DNA of 64,000 nucleotides from Spirochaetales bacterium (GCA_016934415.1 JAFGSW010000088.1:118434-182433), one strand, 5' to 3'; shown: positions 36,483 to 46,144, counted from the first letter of the stretch. Notes: generated by a model not told the origin, from the sequence alone. Translations and numbers: made by a program.

Positions 36483-38438
36483 TCACGCCGCCTTCGGCGC
36501 CTCGAGCCACGCCTGGAACATGAGGACGTTCCATAATCGATGGCTGTGATTTCTGTGGCCGGAGAGGTGAGCACGCCAGATCGCGTTCACCGGTGCTGGA
36601 TTGAAAAATCCTTCCCGGATCAGACGGCTGGAATTGAGCAGCGCTTCCGCCCACTCCTTGAGCGGGCCGCGCAGCCAGGCGGCGAGCGGCACGCTGAAGC
36701 CCTTCTTGGGACGTTCGAAAAGGCCGCGGGGCAGGTAGCGGCCTAGGAGCTCCCGGAGGATCCATTTCCCTTCCCCGTTTCCCGTTTTTACGGAAAGAGG
36801 CAGGCGCGCGGCGAATTCGTAGATTCGGTAGTCGAGCAATGGCGAGCGGGTCTCCAGGGCGACAGCCATGCTCGTCCGGTCGGTTTTCACCAGGATATCG
36901 TCCGGCAGGTAGGCGCGGCTGTCCAGGAACATGAGCTTTTCAATTAAATGCCCGGGGAAAGCGATGAGACTTTCGGGCGTTCGAAGGTCCGCAAGCGGTC
37001 GCGATTTTCGCACGAATTTTTCAGGGCGGCGCCAATGGGTCAGGAACAGGTTTTCATAGAAAGTCAGCGGATCGCGAGCGTCGGCCGCGTCAAGCAATTT
37101 GATGATTCGGTCGCCGACGGTGCTCTGGGCGCCGTGCCTTCGGTTCATGAAAGGGTTGTCGTAAAATCCCGCGGGGAGGGAGCGCAGCGCGGCGCACACG
37201 GCGCTCCTGATTCCGCAGGGCACGCGCTTGAGCGAACGCCAGGCGCGATCGCACATAAGGTAGCGCGTATAGCCGCCGAAGATCTCGTCGCCGCCGTCCC
37301 CAGAGAGGGCCACGGTCACGTGACGGCGTGAAAGCCTGGCTACGAGATGCGTCGGGATCTGGGAGGAATCGGCGAACGGTTCGTCGAACATGTGCGGCAA
37401 GCCCGGAATCACGTCGAGCGCGTCTTGGGGCGTGACGTAGAGCTCTGTGTGCTCGGTGCCGAGGCGTTCGGCCACGGTCTTGGCGAATAACGCCTCGTCG
37501 AAGGCTTTTTCGGAAAAGCCGATGGAAAACGATCTCACCGGCGCGCCGCTCTGCGCTTGCATCAAGGCGGTGACGAGCGAGGAATCGATCCCGCCCGAGA
37601 GAAAAACGCCGAGGGGGACGTCGGCAATCATTCGTCGCTTGACCGCGTCACGGAGCAAAACGTCGAGATCGTCGATCAAGCGATTTTCGGGCGCCGCGAG
37701 CGGCGCGATCGTCCCCTTTCTGAAAATCTCCTCCTGGTCCCAGTAGAGAGCGGGCCGGGGAAGGGCGCCCCGGACGGACGCATCCGTCGTCAGCCTGAGA
37801 AAGGAAGCGGGCGGCAGCTTGAAAATACCCCGGTAGATGCTGTAGGGTCCGGGGACGTAATTGTAGCGCAGGTACTGCGCCAGCACGTCCCGGTCGATGT
37901 CGCCCTCGAAGGCGGGATGCGCGGCGAGCGCCTTGAGCTCCGAGCCGAAGAGGAACGCTCCGCCTTGGTACCCGTAATACAGCGGCTTTTTCCCCATCCG
38001 GTCGCGAATGAGGCACAGCCCGCCGTCCTCCGCGTCGAACACGGCGCAGGCGAACATGCCGTTCAGGCGCGGGAGGGTGGCCTCGATCCCCCATACGGAA
38101 AAGCCGGCGAGCATCACCTCGGTGTCGGAGTGTCCGCGCCAGGGCGGCACGCCGCGGCCCTCGAGCTCAGATCGCAATTCGCGGAAATTGTAAATCTCGC
38201 CGTTATACACCGCCGTGTAACGTCCGCAAAAAGAGGTCATGGGTTGCCGGCCGGCCGGCGAGAGGTCGATTATCGAGAGGCGGCGGTGCCCCAACGCCGT
38301 CCCGGTTTTTTCGTCGACCCACAACCCGTCTCCGTCCGGGCCGCGATGGACGAGCGTCGCGTTCATCCGGTCAACCAGCGAGGAAAGTCGTTCGGGGGCG
38401 GTGCCGCGGGGGTCTCTGAATCCGACTATGCCGCACAT
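36483..38438 (-). CDS. asnB: Asparagine synthase (glutamine-hydrolysing) family enzyme
   Basis: AsnB-like protein of 651 residues. The N-terminal Ntn glutaminase has the catalytic Cys2 in 'MCGIVGFRD' and 'RLSIIDLSPAGRQPM' (about 50). The synthetase domain has the PP-loop 'FLSGGIDSSLVTALM' (about 268) and 'VALSGDGGDEIFGGY'. In polysaccharide loci such enzymes often amidate uronic acids rather than make free asparagine. Given the uronate-forming genes here, glycan uronamide formation is plausible, but this is inference from context. A 52-nt gap separates it from the methyltransferase upstream. Confidence 0.92.
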   Translation of the reverse strand: MCGIVGFRDPRGTAPERLSSLVDRMNATLVHRGPDGDGLWVDEKTGTALGHRRLSIIDLSPAGRQPMTSFCGRYTAVYNGEIYNFRELRSELEGRGVPPWRGHSDTEVMLAGFSVWGIEATLPRLNGMFACAVFDAEDGGLCLIRDRMGKKPLYYGYQGGAFLFGSELKALAAHPAFEGDIDRDVLAQYLRYNYVPGPYSIYRGIFKLPPASFLRLTTDASVRGALPRPALYWDQEEIFRKGTIAPLAAPENRLIDDLDVLLRDAVKRRMIADVPLGVFLSGGIDSSLVTALMQAQSGAPVRSFSIGFSEKAFDEALFAKTVAERLGTEHTELYVTPQDALDVIPGLPHMFDEPFADSSQIPTHLVARLSRRHVTVALSGDGGDEIFGGYTRYLMCDRAWRSLKRVPCGIRSAVCAALRSLPAGFYDNPFMNRRHGAQSTVGDRIIKLLDAADARDPLTFYENLFLTHWRRPEKFVRKSRPLADLRTPESLIAFPGHLIEKLMFLDSRAYLPDDILVKTDRTSMAVALETRSPLLDYRIYEFAARLPLSVKTGNGEGKWILRELLGRYLPRGLFERPKKGFSVPLAAWLRGPLKEWAEALLNSSRLIREGFFNPAPVNAIWRAHLSGHRNHSHRLWNVLMFQAWLEAPKAA

Positions 38439-38490
38439 GAGGTGGGGAGCTTTCCGGTCATCACCGTTTTATGACGCAACATACTGAATT

Positions 38491-39174
38491 TCATCTTTTC
38501 ATCGTCAGCACGGTATAGTGGCCCGAGCGTTCTATCGAACACTCCTGCGGCCTGTGACGTTTGTCCAGCCGCGAAAAAACGCGCTTGATTTTGGCATGCG
38601 AGGGAAAAGGATGCCCGATTTTCACGTTCAACCAACTGTTCAGCAGAAACTGAAAAATCCGCGCATAGCGTTTCAAGGTGTTCAAGCGCACGTTCTTTTC
38701 GCGGAAGAATATTTCATTATTGATCGTCGCGTAGACGATACCGCCGGGCTTGAGAAGTGAGAACAGCTTGCGGGCGAATCCCGAGTCGTTCAGACAATAA
38801 TTCCAGCATTGGCTGACGAGGACCAGATCGTAGGTCCCCGCGGCCTCCTCCAGGTACCCGAGGGCGAAGCGGCACTCTAGTCCCTTTTCCGCGAACGCGC
38901 GGCGTGCGATCGCGAGGTACCGTGAGGATACGTCATGCCAAGTGACGCGACAGCCTCTGAGAGCGAAATAGAGGGAATTGTGCCCCGGACCGGCGCCGAG
39001 ATCGAGCACGGCGGGTCTGGCCTTCCCCTCCAGGCAACGCAGAAGTGAATCGAACTTTTCCACCGCCACCGGAGCGCGATAGGCTATTTCGGCGTACTCA
39101 CGCGCGTACGTCTCGGGAATGGGGTCCCAGCCCCGTTCCGGACGCCGTATCAATTTAAGAAGTCGGTTGATCAT
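38491..39174 (-). CDS. Class I SAM-dependent methyltransferase
   Basis: The 227-residue Rossmann methyltransferase has motif I 'AVLDLGAGPGHNSLYFALRG' (about 55-75) and motif post-I 'VTWHDVSSRYLAIARRAF'. 'GTYDLVLVSQCWNYCLND' (about 115) and 'SLLKPGGIVYATINNEIFF' complete the set. It probably methylates a hydroxyl group of the glycan. Its start overlaps the end of the upstream glycosyltransferase by 20 nt. One of five methyltransferases in the locus. Confidence 0.85.
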   Translation of the reverse strand: MINRLLKLIRRPERGWDPIPETYAREYAEIAYRAPVAVEKFDSLLRCLEGKARPAVLDLGAGPGHNSLYFALRGCRVTWHDVSSRYLAIARRAFAEKGLECRFALGYLEEAAGTYDLVLVSQCWNYCLNDSGFARKLFSLLKPGGIVYATINNEIFFREKNVRLNTLKRYARIFQFLLNSWLNVKIGHPFPSHAKIKRVFSRLDKRHRPQECSIERSGHYTVLTMKR

Positions 39175-40297
39175 CGTGCGTCGACTTTCGATTGTAAAAA
39201 TTGAGATAGTACGCGAGGTGGGTTTCCATGGAAAATCCCTTTTTCAGATGAGAAAGCATCGCATCGACCTTCTGTTGATATTCGCGTTTTGAAATGGCAA
39301 TGAGACGGAGGACCGCCCGGGCAAGATTTTCGGCGGAGAAGGACTCGGGGACGAATTCTGCGAAATCGTCGTCGGCGAGCCTCCTCGATTCGCCCACATC
39401 GGTGATGACGGGCAGATTGCCGCACGCCATGGCCTCGAGGAGACTGCGGGACGGGTAATTGGTAAACTTCTGGAGCGACATAATGACTTTGGACGAGCGA
39501 AGCACCTTCTCGGGATGCGGCTCGAAATAGCACTCAATCGGGATGCGCGCGTATTCCGCCCCGCCCAAAAGCGATCTCACTCGCGACTCAAGCGGCCCGA
39601 AACCGAGAATGAAGAAGCGCGCGTCGTTCACGCGATTCTGGTTGAGGAAGTCGTGAATGAACGGCAGACACATGACGTAGGGAATGACGTTCTTCACGTC
39701 GTTCGCCTGGTCGGTGAACCGTCCCAGGAATACGATCCAATTTTTTTTCCCGGAGACGTCAAGCACGGTCGGGACCCTGATCGCGTTCCCTTCGGTCAGG
39801 CGTATTTTTTCAGGGTTGAGACGTCCGAGAAGCCAGTGCCGCCCGAGTTGCGCGACGACGCGTGGATTGAGCACGTCGATTCGATGGGCGCGTAAAAGCT
39901 GGTAATAGATGAGCGTTTTGAAACGGTCGGCGAGCAGCATCGACAGGTCGCTCATCGGAATGGAGCGGACGACTTTTTGGCCGAAAAGGGTGTGAAAAAA
40001 CCGCAGGGAGGCCAGGGGATAATGGAACACGGCGCCCCGGCCGGCCCGGAGCGCAATGAAAAAAAGGGGGACGATCATTTCTAGAAAGCGCCCGGCATCG
40101 AGGACGATCAGGTTCGGATGGCGGCGCGTGAAGTGGGGAAGGTTCGGGACCGGAGCCAGAGCATCGTAGAGCGTCCGGGTGACGACCAGGCGCAAGCCGG
40201 GAACATTGCGAGACTGGCAGTAATCCCAGAGGGCTATAAATCTGTTCTGGGTTCCCCCGGGGCTTGTCGCCGAGAGGACGATGTAGGTTCCGGCCAT
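39155..40297 (-). CDS. Glycosyltransferase, GT-B fold
   Basis: The protein has 380 residues. The C-terminal half is recognisably glycosyltransferase family 1/4: 'NWIVFLGRFTDQANDVKNVIPYV', 'RFFILGFGPLE', 'KVIMSLQKFTNYPSRSLLEAMACGNLPVITDVGESRRLADDDFAEFVP'. The usual E-x7-E box is altered (SRSLLEAMACG keeps only the second Glu), so it belongs to a divergent branch. The N-terminal half is weakly conserved ('SATSPGGTQNRFIALWDYC'). It starts 1 nt after wbpD and overlaps the methyltransferase gene by 20 nt. Confidence 0.8.
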   Translation of the reverse strand: MAGTYIVLSATSPGGTQNRFIALWDYCQSRNVPGLRLVVTRTLYDALAPVPNLPHFTRRHPNLIVLDAGRFLEMIVPLFFIALRAGRGAVFHYPLASLRFFHTLFGQKVVRSIPMSDLSMLLADRFKTLIYYQLLRAHRIDVLNPRVVAQLGRHWLLGRLNPEKIRLTEGNAIRVPTVLDVSGKKNWIVFLGRFTDQANDVKNVIPYVMCLPFIHDFLNQNRVNDARFFILGFGPLESRVRSLLGGAEYARIPIECYFEPHPEKVLRSSKVIMSLQKFTNYPSRSLLEAMACGNLPVITDVGESRRLADDDFAEFVPESFSAENLARAVLRLIAISKREYQQKVDAMLSHLKKGFSMETHLAYYLNFYNRKSTHDDQPTS

Positions 40298-40298
40298 T

Positions 40299-40862
40299 CT
40301 ATATCGCCTTTCTCAGGTCTTTCCCGGAGAGGGCATAACGCGCGCCGCAGGCAGCGCAGGCGAGCGAGGCGTCCAGCCGGGTACCGCATTCGCAGATCCA
40401 GCCTTGTCGGCGGGCGGGCGTGCCGTACGCCAAACCGTGGGCGGGGACGTCCTTGGTGACGACTGCGCCCGCACCGATGAAGCAATAGTCGCCCAGCGTG
40501 ATTCCGCAGAGGATGGTGGCGTTCGCTCCGATGGAAGCCCCCCGTTTCACAAGGGTGGGCTTATATTCGTTTTTTCTTTCGATGAACGCCCGCGGGTTTA
40601 TAACGTTCGTGAAAACGCACGACGGCCCGCAAAAAACGTCGTCCTCGAGAATCACGTCGTCATACAGGGAAACGTTGTTCTGGATTTTCACCTTGTTTCC
40701 GAGTACGGCACGGTTCCCGACGAATACGTTCTGTCCCAGCACGCAGCCGGTTCCGACGACCGCTCCTCCCATCACGTGAGAGAAATGCCAGATCCGGGTG
40801 CCCGCGCCGATCCGGGCGCCGTCGTCGACGACGGCCGAAGGGTGGATGAATACGTCAGTCAT
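40299..40862 (-). CDS. wbpD: WbpD/WlbB-like N-acetyltransferase with C-terminal zinc ribbon
   Basis: Left-handed beta-helix acyltransferase (187 residues) with hexapeptide repeats from residue 5 on. '[11 protein letters not shown]', '[29 protein letters not shown]', '[16 protein letters not shown]' and '[20 protein letters not shown]' match WbpD/WlbB, which acetylate the 3-amino group of UDP-GlcNAc(3N)A using acetyl-CoA. The tail adds a CxC...CxxC pattern (WICECG...CAACG), a zinc-ribbon-like extension. It overlaps wbpE by 8 nt, completing the trio with wbpB. Expected product: UDP-2,3-diacetamido-2,3-dideoxy-glucuronic acid. Confidence 0.9.
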   Translation of the reverse strand: MTDVFIHPSAVVDDGARIGAGTRIWHFSHVMGGAVVGTGCVLGQNVFVGNRAVLGNKVKIQNNVSLYDDVILEDDVFCGPSCVFTNVINPRAFIERKNEYKPTLVKRGASIGANATILCGITLGDYCFIGAGAVVTKDVPAHGLAYGTPARRQGWICECGTRLDASLACAACGARYALSGKDLRKAI

Positions 40863-41970
40863 GGACGGTCCTCCTTTCCTCGGACCGAAAGTCCTTGATC
40901 TTTTCGACCACCTCGGTCACGTCGGCGTCGGAAAGGAAGGGGTGCATGGGCAGTGAGAAGACCTCCCGGCATAGTCTTTCGGTAACGGGGAAATTATCCG
41001 ACGCCGAAGGCAGCGACGCGAACGCGGGCTGTAGGTGCAGGGGCACGGGATAGTGGATCATCGTCGGGATATTGATCGCGGCGAGGCTTGCACGGATGCG
41101 GTCGCGCCGCGCGGAACGTACCGTATATTGGGCCCAGGTTGAAGTATTCCCCCGGCTCACCTTCGGCACGGATACCAATTCCCCGAGCCCGGCGGTATAG
41201 GCGGAGGCAGAGAAATTTCGCGCCCGCAGCTCCTCGTCGAAGTGGCGAAGCTTGACGCTTACAACGGCGGCCTGGATCGCGTCGAGTCGGCTGTTGAGCC
41301 CGACGATCTGGTGCACGTATTTTTCAACCGCGCCGTGATGGCCGAGCAGGCGCATGAGGCGGGCGTATTCGTCGTTTCCGGTGAAGAGCGCGCCGCCGTC
41401 GCCGTAGCATCCCAATGGTTTCGTGGGGAAAAAAGATGTCGTGGAAATATCCGCCCAGCCGCAGGACGGAGTGCCGTTCCGGACTGCGCCGAACGATTGG
41501 GCCGCGTCTTCGATTACCCACAGACCGTGCCGGCGGGCGATGCCCATGATGGATTCCATGTCAGCGCATTGGCCGAAAAGCGATACGGCGATGATCCCCT
41601 TTGTACGTTCCGTCATGAGGCTTTCAAGAAGAGCCGGATCAAGCGTGAAATCGTCCTCCTTCACGTCGACGAACACGGGCACGGCCCCGAGGAGGGAAAC
41701 ACATTCGGCGGTGGCGATAAAAGTGAAGTCGGGGACGATGACTTCGTCGCCGGGTCTAGTTTTAAGGGCGAGGAGGGAGATGGTGAGGGCGTCGGTGCCG
41801 TTGGCGCAGGCGACCGCGTGGCGGGCGCCGACGCGCTGCGCCAACTCGTCTTCAAGACGGGTAACGGCAGGGCCGTCGATAAAACGTCCGCTGGAAACGA
41901 TTTCGCTCACGGCCGCGTCGATTTCGGCACGGTAGAGTCGATATTGCGCCGTGAGATCGCAAAATTGCAT
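40855..41970 (-). CDS. wbpE: WbpE/WlbC-like PLP aminotransferase
   Basis: DegT/DnrJ/EryC1/StrS-family aminotransferase of 371 residues. The PLP lysine is in '[20 protein letters not shown]' (about 186), with '[11 protein letters not shown]' and '[20 protein letters not shown]' as further marks. Between a WbpB-like oxidoreductase and a WbpD-like acetyltransferase it should convert the 3-keto uronate of UDP-GlcNAc into the 3-amine with glutamate as donor. The gene starts 1 nt after the wbpB stop. Confidence 0.9.
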   Translation of the reverse strand: MQFCDLTAQYRLYRAEIDAAVSEIVSSGRFIDGPAVTRLEDELAQRVGARHAVACANGTDALTISLLALKTRPGDEVIVPDFTFIATAECVSLLGAVPVFVDVKEDDFTLDPALLESLMTERTKGIIAVSLFGQCADMESIMGIARRHGLWVIEDAAQSFGAVRNGTPSCGWADISTTSFFPTKPLGCYGDGGALFTGNDEYARLMRLLGHHGAVEKYVHQIVGLNSRLDAIQAAVVSVKLRHFDEELRARNFSASAYTAGLGELVSVPKVSRGNTSTWAQYTVRSARRDRIRASLAAINIPTMIHYPVPLHLQPAFASLPSASDNFPVTERLCREVFSLPMHPFLSDADVTEVVEKIKDFRSEERRTVHD

Positions 41971-41971
41971 T

Positions 41972-43033
41972 TCAGTACTCCAGGGGCAGGGAAACTCTCC
42001 TGCCGTCGCGGGCGGAGAGGTAGAAGGCGATGAGCAGTTCCATCGATTTCAAACCTTCCCGGCCGTCGGTTTCCGGTTTGTCCGTGCCGCGCAGCACGTC
42101 GATCACGTTTTTGTAATAGAGGGGATGTCCGAAGCCGTAGACGGAGGTCGTATCGTAATTGACGCGGTCGAGGGAATCATCTTCCTCGCGCTGGTCGGCG
42201 AACTCCCAGTGCTCGATCTTGTTTACTGCGACGCCGCCGACGCGGACGGTGCCTTTTTCTCCTATTATCGTGATGGAGCCTTCGTAATTCTTCGGATGGG
42301 TGAGCATGGTGACATTGATGGAACCGAGCGTCCCGGAGCGCCAGCGCAGGCAGGCGACGCCCGTGTCCTCCACCTGGATGTTCCGGGCGAGCGTGGCCGT
42401 GTACGCCTGGACGCTCTCCACCGGCCCGATGAGCCAGTCGAGCAGGTCGACATAATGGCTCGCCTGGTTCATGAACGCGCCGCCGTCGAATTCCCAGGTG
42501 CCGCGCCAGGACGCGCTGTCGTAATATTCCTGGGGCCTTGTCCAGAAAACGTTCACCGTCACGAGATAAATGCGGCCGAAGCGGTTGGAGGCGACGGCGT
42601 TCTTCAGAAGCTGAAGCGTGGCGTTCCGCCGGTTTTGCTTGACGATGAAAAGCCGCACGCCGTGTTCGTCGCAAGCCTTGACCATGTTTAAAGCGTCCTG
42701 CCAGCGGGTTCCCATGGGCTTCTCGCAGATGACGTGTTTGCCGCTCGCCGCGGCGAGCGTCGCATGTTCGGGATGGAGGCCGCTCGGGGTGGCGACGACG
42801 ACCGCGTCTGCGTCGTTTTCGGCCAGAAGCCGGGCGTAGCGGGCGTACGCGTGCGCGCCCGTCGCCTCCGCGGCCGTTTGCAGCGCCCGTTCGTCGATGT
42901 CGCAGACCGCGGTCAACTGAATGTCGGCTTCGTGTCTCCGGATGGCGTCGAAGTGGTTTTTTGAGATTCGGCCGCAACCCACGAGAGCGATTTTAATCTT
43001 GCGGCCGACGATCGGTTCATTGCGGTACAGCAT
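41972..43033 (-). CDS. wbpB: WbpB/WlbA-like Gfo/Idh/MocA oxidoreductase
   Basis: NAD-dependent dehydrogenase (353 residues) with 'KIALVGCGRISKNHFDAI' as the Rossmann start and the family's 'VICEKPMG' motif (catalytic-site lysine, about 109). The WbpB/WlbA-type segments 'KQNRRNATLQLLKNAV', 'TRPQEYYDSASWRGTWEFDGGAFMNQASHYVDLLDWLIGPVESV' are clear. It should oxidise C3 of UDP-GlcNAcA. First of the contiguous wbpB-wbpE-wbpD trio; the dehydrogenase that makes UDP-GlcNAcA is likely the TviB/WbpO-type gene at the far end of the run. Confidence 0.9.
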   Translation of the reverse strand: MLYRNEPIVGRKIKIALVGCGRISKNHFDAIRRHEADIQLTAVCDIDERALQTAAEATGAHAYARYARLLAENDADAVVVATPSGLHPEHATLAAASGKHVICEKPMGTRWQDALNMVKACDEHGVRLFIVKQNRRNATLQLLKNAVASNRFGRIYLVTVNVFWTRPQEYYDSASWRGTWEFDGGAFMNQASHYVDLLDWLIGPVESVQAYTATLARNIQVEDTGVACLRWRSGTLGSINVTMLTHPKNYEGSITIIGEKGTVRVGGVAVNKIEHWEFADQREEDDSLDRVNYDTTSVYGFGHPLYYKNVIDVLRGTDKPETDGREGLKSMELLIAFYLSARDGRRVSLPLEY

Positions 43034-43060
43034 GGGGACCTCCTTTTGTGAATGATTCCG

Positions 43061-43822
43061 TTACGGCGATGAAGCTTGCGGCAAATAATACGCGAGGTAG
43101 CGATCGCACAACGTCAGTCGGCCAAGGGGCGTATTTTCGAGAAATTTAAATCGACGGAAGGAATGAGGGACGTAATTGTGCAGATGGGAAAGACGCCATC
43201 CTCCCTTGCGGGCGAGACGATTCCATTGGGTGAACTGCTGTTTCGTGGAATAATCAGCGGAGCTATATCGAATCCCGATGCGGGAAAGAAACGGACGCAG
43301 ACCGCGGCGCGTCTTTTCGGAAACGATCAGATGCGTAGTATCTGTGGAAATCGAGCGGAGCATCCTGAACGTTTCGACGGCCAGGTCTGCGAGCGGTGAT
43401 CGGGTAATGGGCGACCGTGTGATGAATATATGATGCAGGACGTCGAGCATGAAGATGGCGTCGAAACGCAGGTCCGATCGGGAAGCACAAAAGTCCTCGA
43501 TTGTGCCTTTGTACAGCGTCAATCTATTTTCGAGAGAGTAATGCTCGACTAGACCAAGAAGTTTTCCGTAGTCTTCTTCATCGTTACCGTCACACGAAAT
43601 GTACGGGTCGGCCCCAATGATCTTCTCTACCCGGTTATCGAGAAGGGCGAGTAATGCGTCATGTCCATGACCGATACCGATATATAGTACTTGTGTCGCG
43701 TCTGCGCGTTTTAAATACCGATAGATTTTTTCATTATAATATCGCAAATTATCTATCGCGGTTGAAACGATTCGCCGCTCGCTGCGTTGGAGTATTTCCG
43801 CTTCAAGATAGGATATATCCAT
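43061..43822 (-). CDS. Class I SAM-dependent methyltransferase
   Basis: The 253-residue protein has motif I as 'VLYIGIGHGHDALLALL' (about 46-62), then 'IIGADPYISCDG', 'GTIEDFCASRSDLRFDAIFMLDVLHHI' (about 105-132) and a Rossmann-like end. It is divergent but clearly of the methyltransferase fold. The peptide TRSPI-TRSPL (about 134-143) is a short internal duplication encoded by different codons, so it is not a recent slippage. A 159-nt gap separates it from the FkbM gene upstream, the widest within the run. Likely glycan O-methylation; target unknown. Confidence 0.78.
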   Translation of the reverse strand: MDISYLEAEILQRSERRIVSTAIDNLRYYNEKIYRYLKRADATQVLYIGIGHGHDALLALLDNRVEKIIGADPYISCDGNDEEDYGKLLGLVEHYSLENRLTLYKGTIEDFCASRSDLRFDAIFMLDVLHHIFITRSPITRSPLADLAVETFRMLRSISTDTTHLIVSEKTRRGLRPFLSRIGIRYSSADYSTKQQFTQWNRLARKGGWRLSHLHNYVPHSFRRFKFLENTPLGRLTLCDRYLAYYLPQASSP

Positions 43823-43981
43823 GTCGTTACCTTTTATTAGGAAGGGATGAAAAATGAATCGAAGCGAAGCCTATGGATCAGGACCGCCCAAGCTATCGGA
43901 AGACAGACGTATGCTCTCCTGTCGGGACCCGTACCCGCCTCATCTTTCTCCAAGTGCCGATTCGGAATACACCGTGTACTA
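43823..43981 (-). other. 159-nt gap inside the polysaccharide run
   Basis: No gene or RNA is recognised. The sequence is less GC-rich than most of the locus and contains stop codons in all minus frames. A possible internal promoter here could not be defined. Confidence 0.4.
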
Positions 43982-44950
43982 CTAGAGATTCGGTAGCCGA
44001 TCATCTTTCTTGATGAGGAACAGGTTGATGTGGAACATCTTATTGTCCGCATACCCTTGTGCGATTGATTCCGGTTCCTCGATTTTTTTGAGCAATTTTG
44101 ACATTTCTCCATGGTCGGCATAATAGTCGTCGAATACCTCGTACATGTCGAAATCGAAATCGTGGACAATCGAATGTAGGAAGTCAGTTGGGGAACTTCC
44201 CATGTTTTCGATTAAAAGCGGGAAGAATTCAAAAATCATCTTGATTGATTTATTGCTGGCCAAGGTGCGGCGCATGCCGTTCAGAGCAAGAAACTCAGCG
44301 CCCTCCACGTCCATTTTGATGAGGTCGATTTTATCAATTTTATTCTTCGCGACGAAGCTGTCAATCGTCACCGCGGCGATGTCGCGTGCAACGATATCTT
44401 TCCGGTTGTAATCTGTCGTGGTCTCGTAGGAAATGATTCCCGCTTCTTGATTGATCGTATGATGACCGGTGTCATACGGACATATGTACAGCTTTATCAT
44501 TTCTTCCTTATCCGAAACCGCGTTATTGTATGGATGCATCTGTGTGTAATCATTCAGCTCCTTGTTTCGAGAGAGATACGTGAAATTCCTAATCTCCGGC
44601 TCGAATGAGTATACAAGACCGTCGCCGCCGACGAGTTTCGATGCGAGGAGGCTAAAATAGCCGATGTTGGCACCCAGGTCGAAAAACGTATCGCCCGGCT
44701 TTAGGATTTTCTCTATGAGCATGGTTGTTTTCGCCTCGTGGATCTTGTTTTTCGCGTACACCCGAAACGTTTTTCGAATGGCCGGATCCTTCTCCTTCAC
44801 ATTGAGATACATTTTCGATCCCTGCACGACCTGTACTTCCGGTTGTCGGGAAAAGAGGTAGCGTAGATCGTTTTTCAGGAACCGGTACGTACTCCTAAGT
44901 CCAGGGATTCGTCTTAAGAATCTTTTCATCACACCCGCCTTTTTAGGCAT
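43982..44950 (-). CDS. FkbM-family methyltransferase
   Basis: The 322-residue protein has the FkbM pattern: 'GDTFFDLGANIGYFSLLASKLVGGDGLVYSFEPEIRNFTYLSRN' (motif I, about 95-140), 'IDSFVAKNKIDKIDLIKMDVEGAEFLALNGMRRTL' (about 205-240) is the family hallmark. Such enzymes O-methylate sugars or other small molecules. The N-terminus is basic, with no signal peptide. A more AT-rich composition than the flanking wbp genes suggests patchwork assembly of the locus. 21 nt separate it from the upstream glycosyltransferase. Confidence 0.9.
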   Translation of the reverse strand: MPKKAGVMKRFLRRIPGLRSTYRFLKNDLRYLFSRQPEVQVVQGSKMYLNVKEKDPAIRKTFRVYAKNKIHEAKTTMLIEKILKPGDTFFDLGANIGYFSLLASKLVGGDGLVYSFEPEIRNFTYLSRNKELNDYTQMHPYNNAVSDKEEMIKLYICPYDTGHHTINQEAGIISYETTTDYNRKDIVARDIAAVTIDSFVAKNKIDKIDLIKMDVEGAEFLALNGMRRTLASNKSIKMIFEFFPLLIENMGSSPTDFLHSIVHDFDFDMYEVFDDYYADHGEMSKLLKKIEEPESIAQGYADNKMFHINLFLIKKDDRLPNL

Positions 44951-44971
44951 TTAAGTCCTCCTTCGATTATA

Positions 44972-46144
44972 TCACATGCGTGCTGTATCGTTATATATCT
45001 CAAGCAATCGACTGTTCCTGGCAGAGATCGAGAGAGTACCTTTCAGGACGGTCTGGTAGTTGTTGGCGCTGCATTCTTCCCGCAGTTCCGAGTCTTCTAT
45101 GAGGGCACGAAGCGCACTGGTGAGACGGTCGACTTGTGTCCGATATTCGTCGCTGACGTAGGTCACGGCGTCGTTATCCATCCATGAACGGTAGTTCGGG
45201 CGGCCGATATAGTTTCTATCGTACCAAACGGTTTCGATGTCGTCATAAATAATGCCATTGACCCGGTCGAGGATCACCTCCGGCAGAGCATAGTGGCTCG
45301 TGGTGATGACGGGCAATCCGAAGGACATCGCTTCCAACACGGAATAGGGGAAGGCGTCCATGTGCGTCGGGTGCACGAAAATATCGGATTCTGGGTAAAG
45401 ATACGAGTACAGTTCCTCTTTCGACACGAAACCGAGGTATTCGGCGCCGGGCGTCAGAAACGGTTTGATCTTGTCGATTGAGTCCTTGCCGATGATGGTG
45501 AGGCGGATATTGTAGTCCGTCCGCAGGCGGGAAAAAGCCTCGGTTATTTCCCTGCCACCCTTGAAAAAGAAGAGCGGGTGAGTCCCGAAATTGAAGAGGA
45601 GCTTGATCGGCTTACTCTTCCTGTTCACATGCGTTTTTTTAGTTCCAGGTGAAATGGCGGGATAGAGAATCGTAATTTTGTCGGATTGTATGCCGATTGC
45701 GGAGAAAGACTTCGCCACAACCCGGCAATTGACAATGAGATGCCGGAAAAAGCGGTTTTCGAGCAGAGTCCGGAGGGCGGAAACGAACGAGGGTTCGTAG
45801 GGATTGAAGTCGAACGAACCGGCGTACTGGTCGACCGATTCGATCTCCGACACCCAAGGGACGGTCGATTTGTAAGCGAATGTCCCGAGCAGGTGCATGA
45901 GGTCGATGGGCTGTTTCTCGAGATAGAGTATGTAGGGCATACCGCTCAGTCGTTTCACCGCCTTCAAATGCAGCTTCCGCGCGACATTGAGAGGAGTCAG
46001 GCGAAGCGGGTGGTGTCTGAAAATCGGGGCGACCGCCTTTTGCAGTTCTTCAGGATCGTATTTGAAGTAATTACGAAAGAGGCCGTGCTCACGTCCTTTT
46101 CCCTTTGGAAAGGGGAAATCGTAATAAACGCGTAAATGTTCCAT
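44972..46144 (-). CDS. Glycosyltransferase family 4
   Basis: GT-B enzyme of 390 residues. 'KPIKLLFNFGTHPLFFFKGGREITEAFSRL', 'LTIIGKDSIDKIKPFL', 'ESDIFVHPTHMDAFPYSVLEAMSFGLPVITTSHYALPEVI' (donor site with the DAFPYSVLEAM box, about 265) and 'NGIIYDD' identify it. The N-terminal acceptor domain is unusual ('YYDFPFPKGKGREHGLFRNYFKYDPEE'). Cytosolic, adding one sugar of the repeat unit. It starts 15 nt after the preceding methyltransferase gene. Confidence 0.86.
   Translation of the reverse strand: MEHLRVYYDFPFPKGKGREHGLFRNYFKYDPEELQKAVAPIFRHHPLRLTPLNVARKLHLKAVKRLSGMPYILYLEKQPIDLMHLLGTFAYKSTVPWVSEIESVDQYAGSFDFNPYEPSFVSALRTLLENRFFRHLIVNCRVVAKSFSAIGIQSDKITILYPAISPGTKKTHVNRKSKPIKLLFNFGTHPLFFFKGGREITEAFSRLRTDYNIRLTIIGKDSIDKIKPFLTPGAEYLGFVSKEELYSYLYPESDIFVHPTHMDAFPYSVLEAMSFGLPVITTSHYALPEVILDRVNGIIYDDIETVWYDRNYIGRPNYRSWMDNDAVTYVSDEYRTQVDRLTSALRALIEDSELREECSANNYQTVLKGTLSISARNSRLLEIYNDTARM

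Noticed and set aside
43276..43440. Recent tandem duplication in the methyltransferase (TRSPI-TRSPL)
   Set aside because: The two copies use different codons, so it is old or coincidental, not a recent slippage or sequencing artefact.
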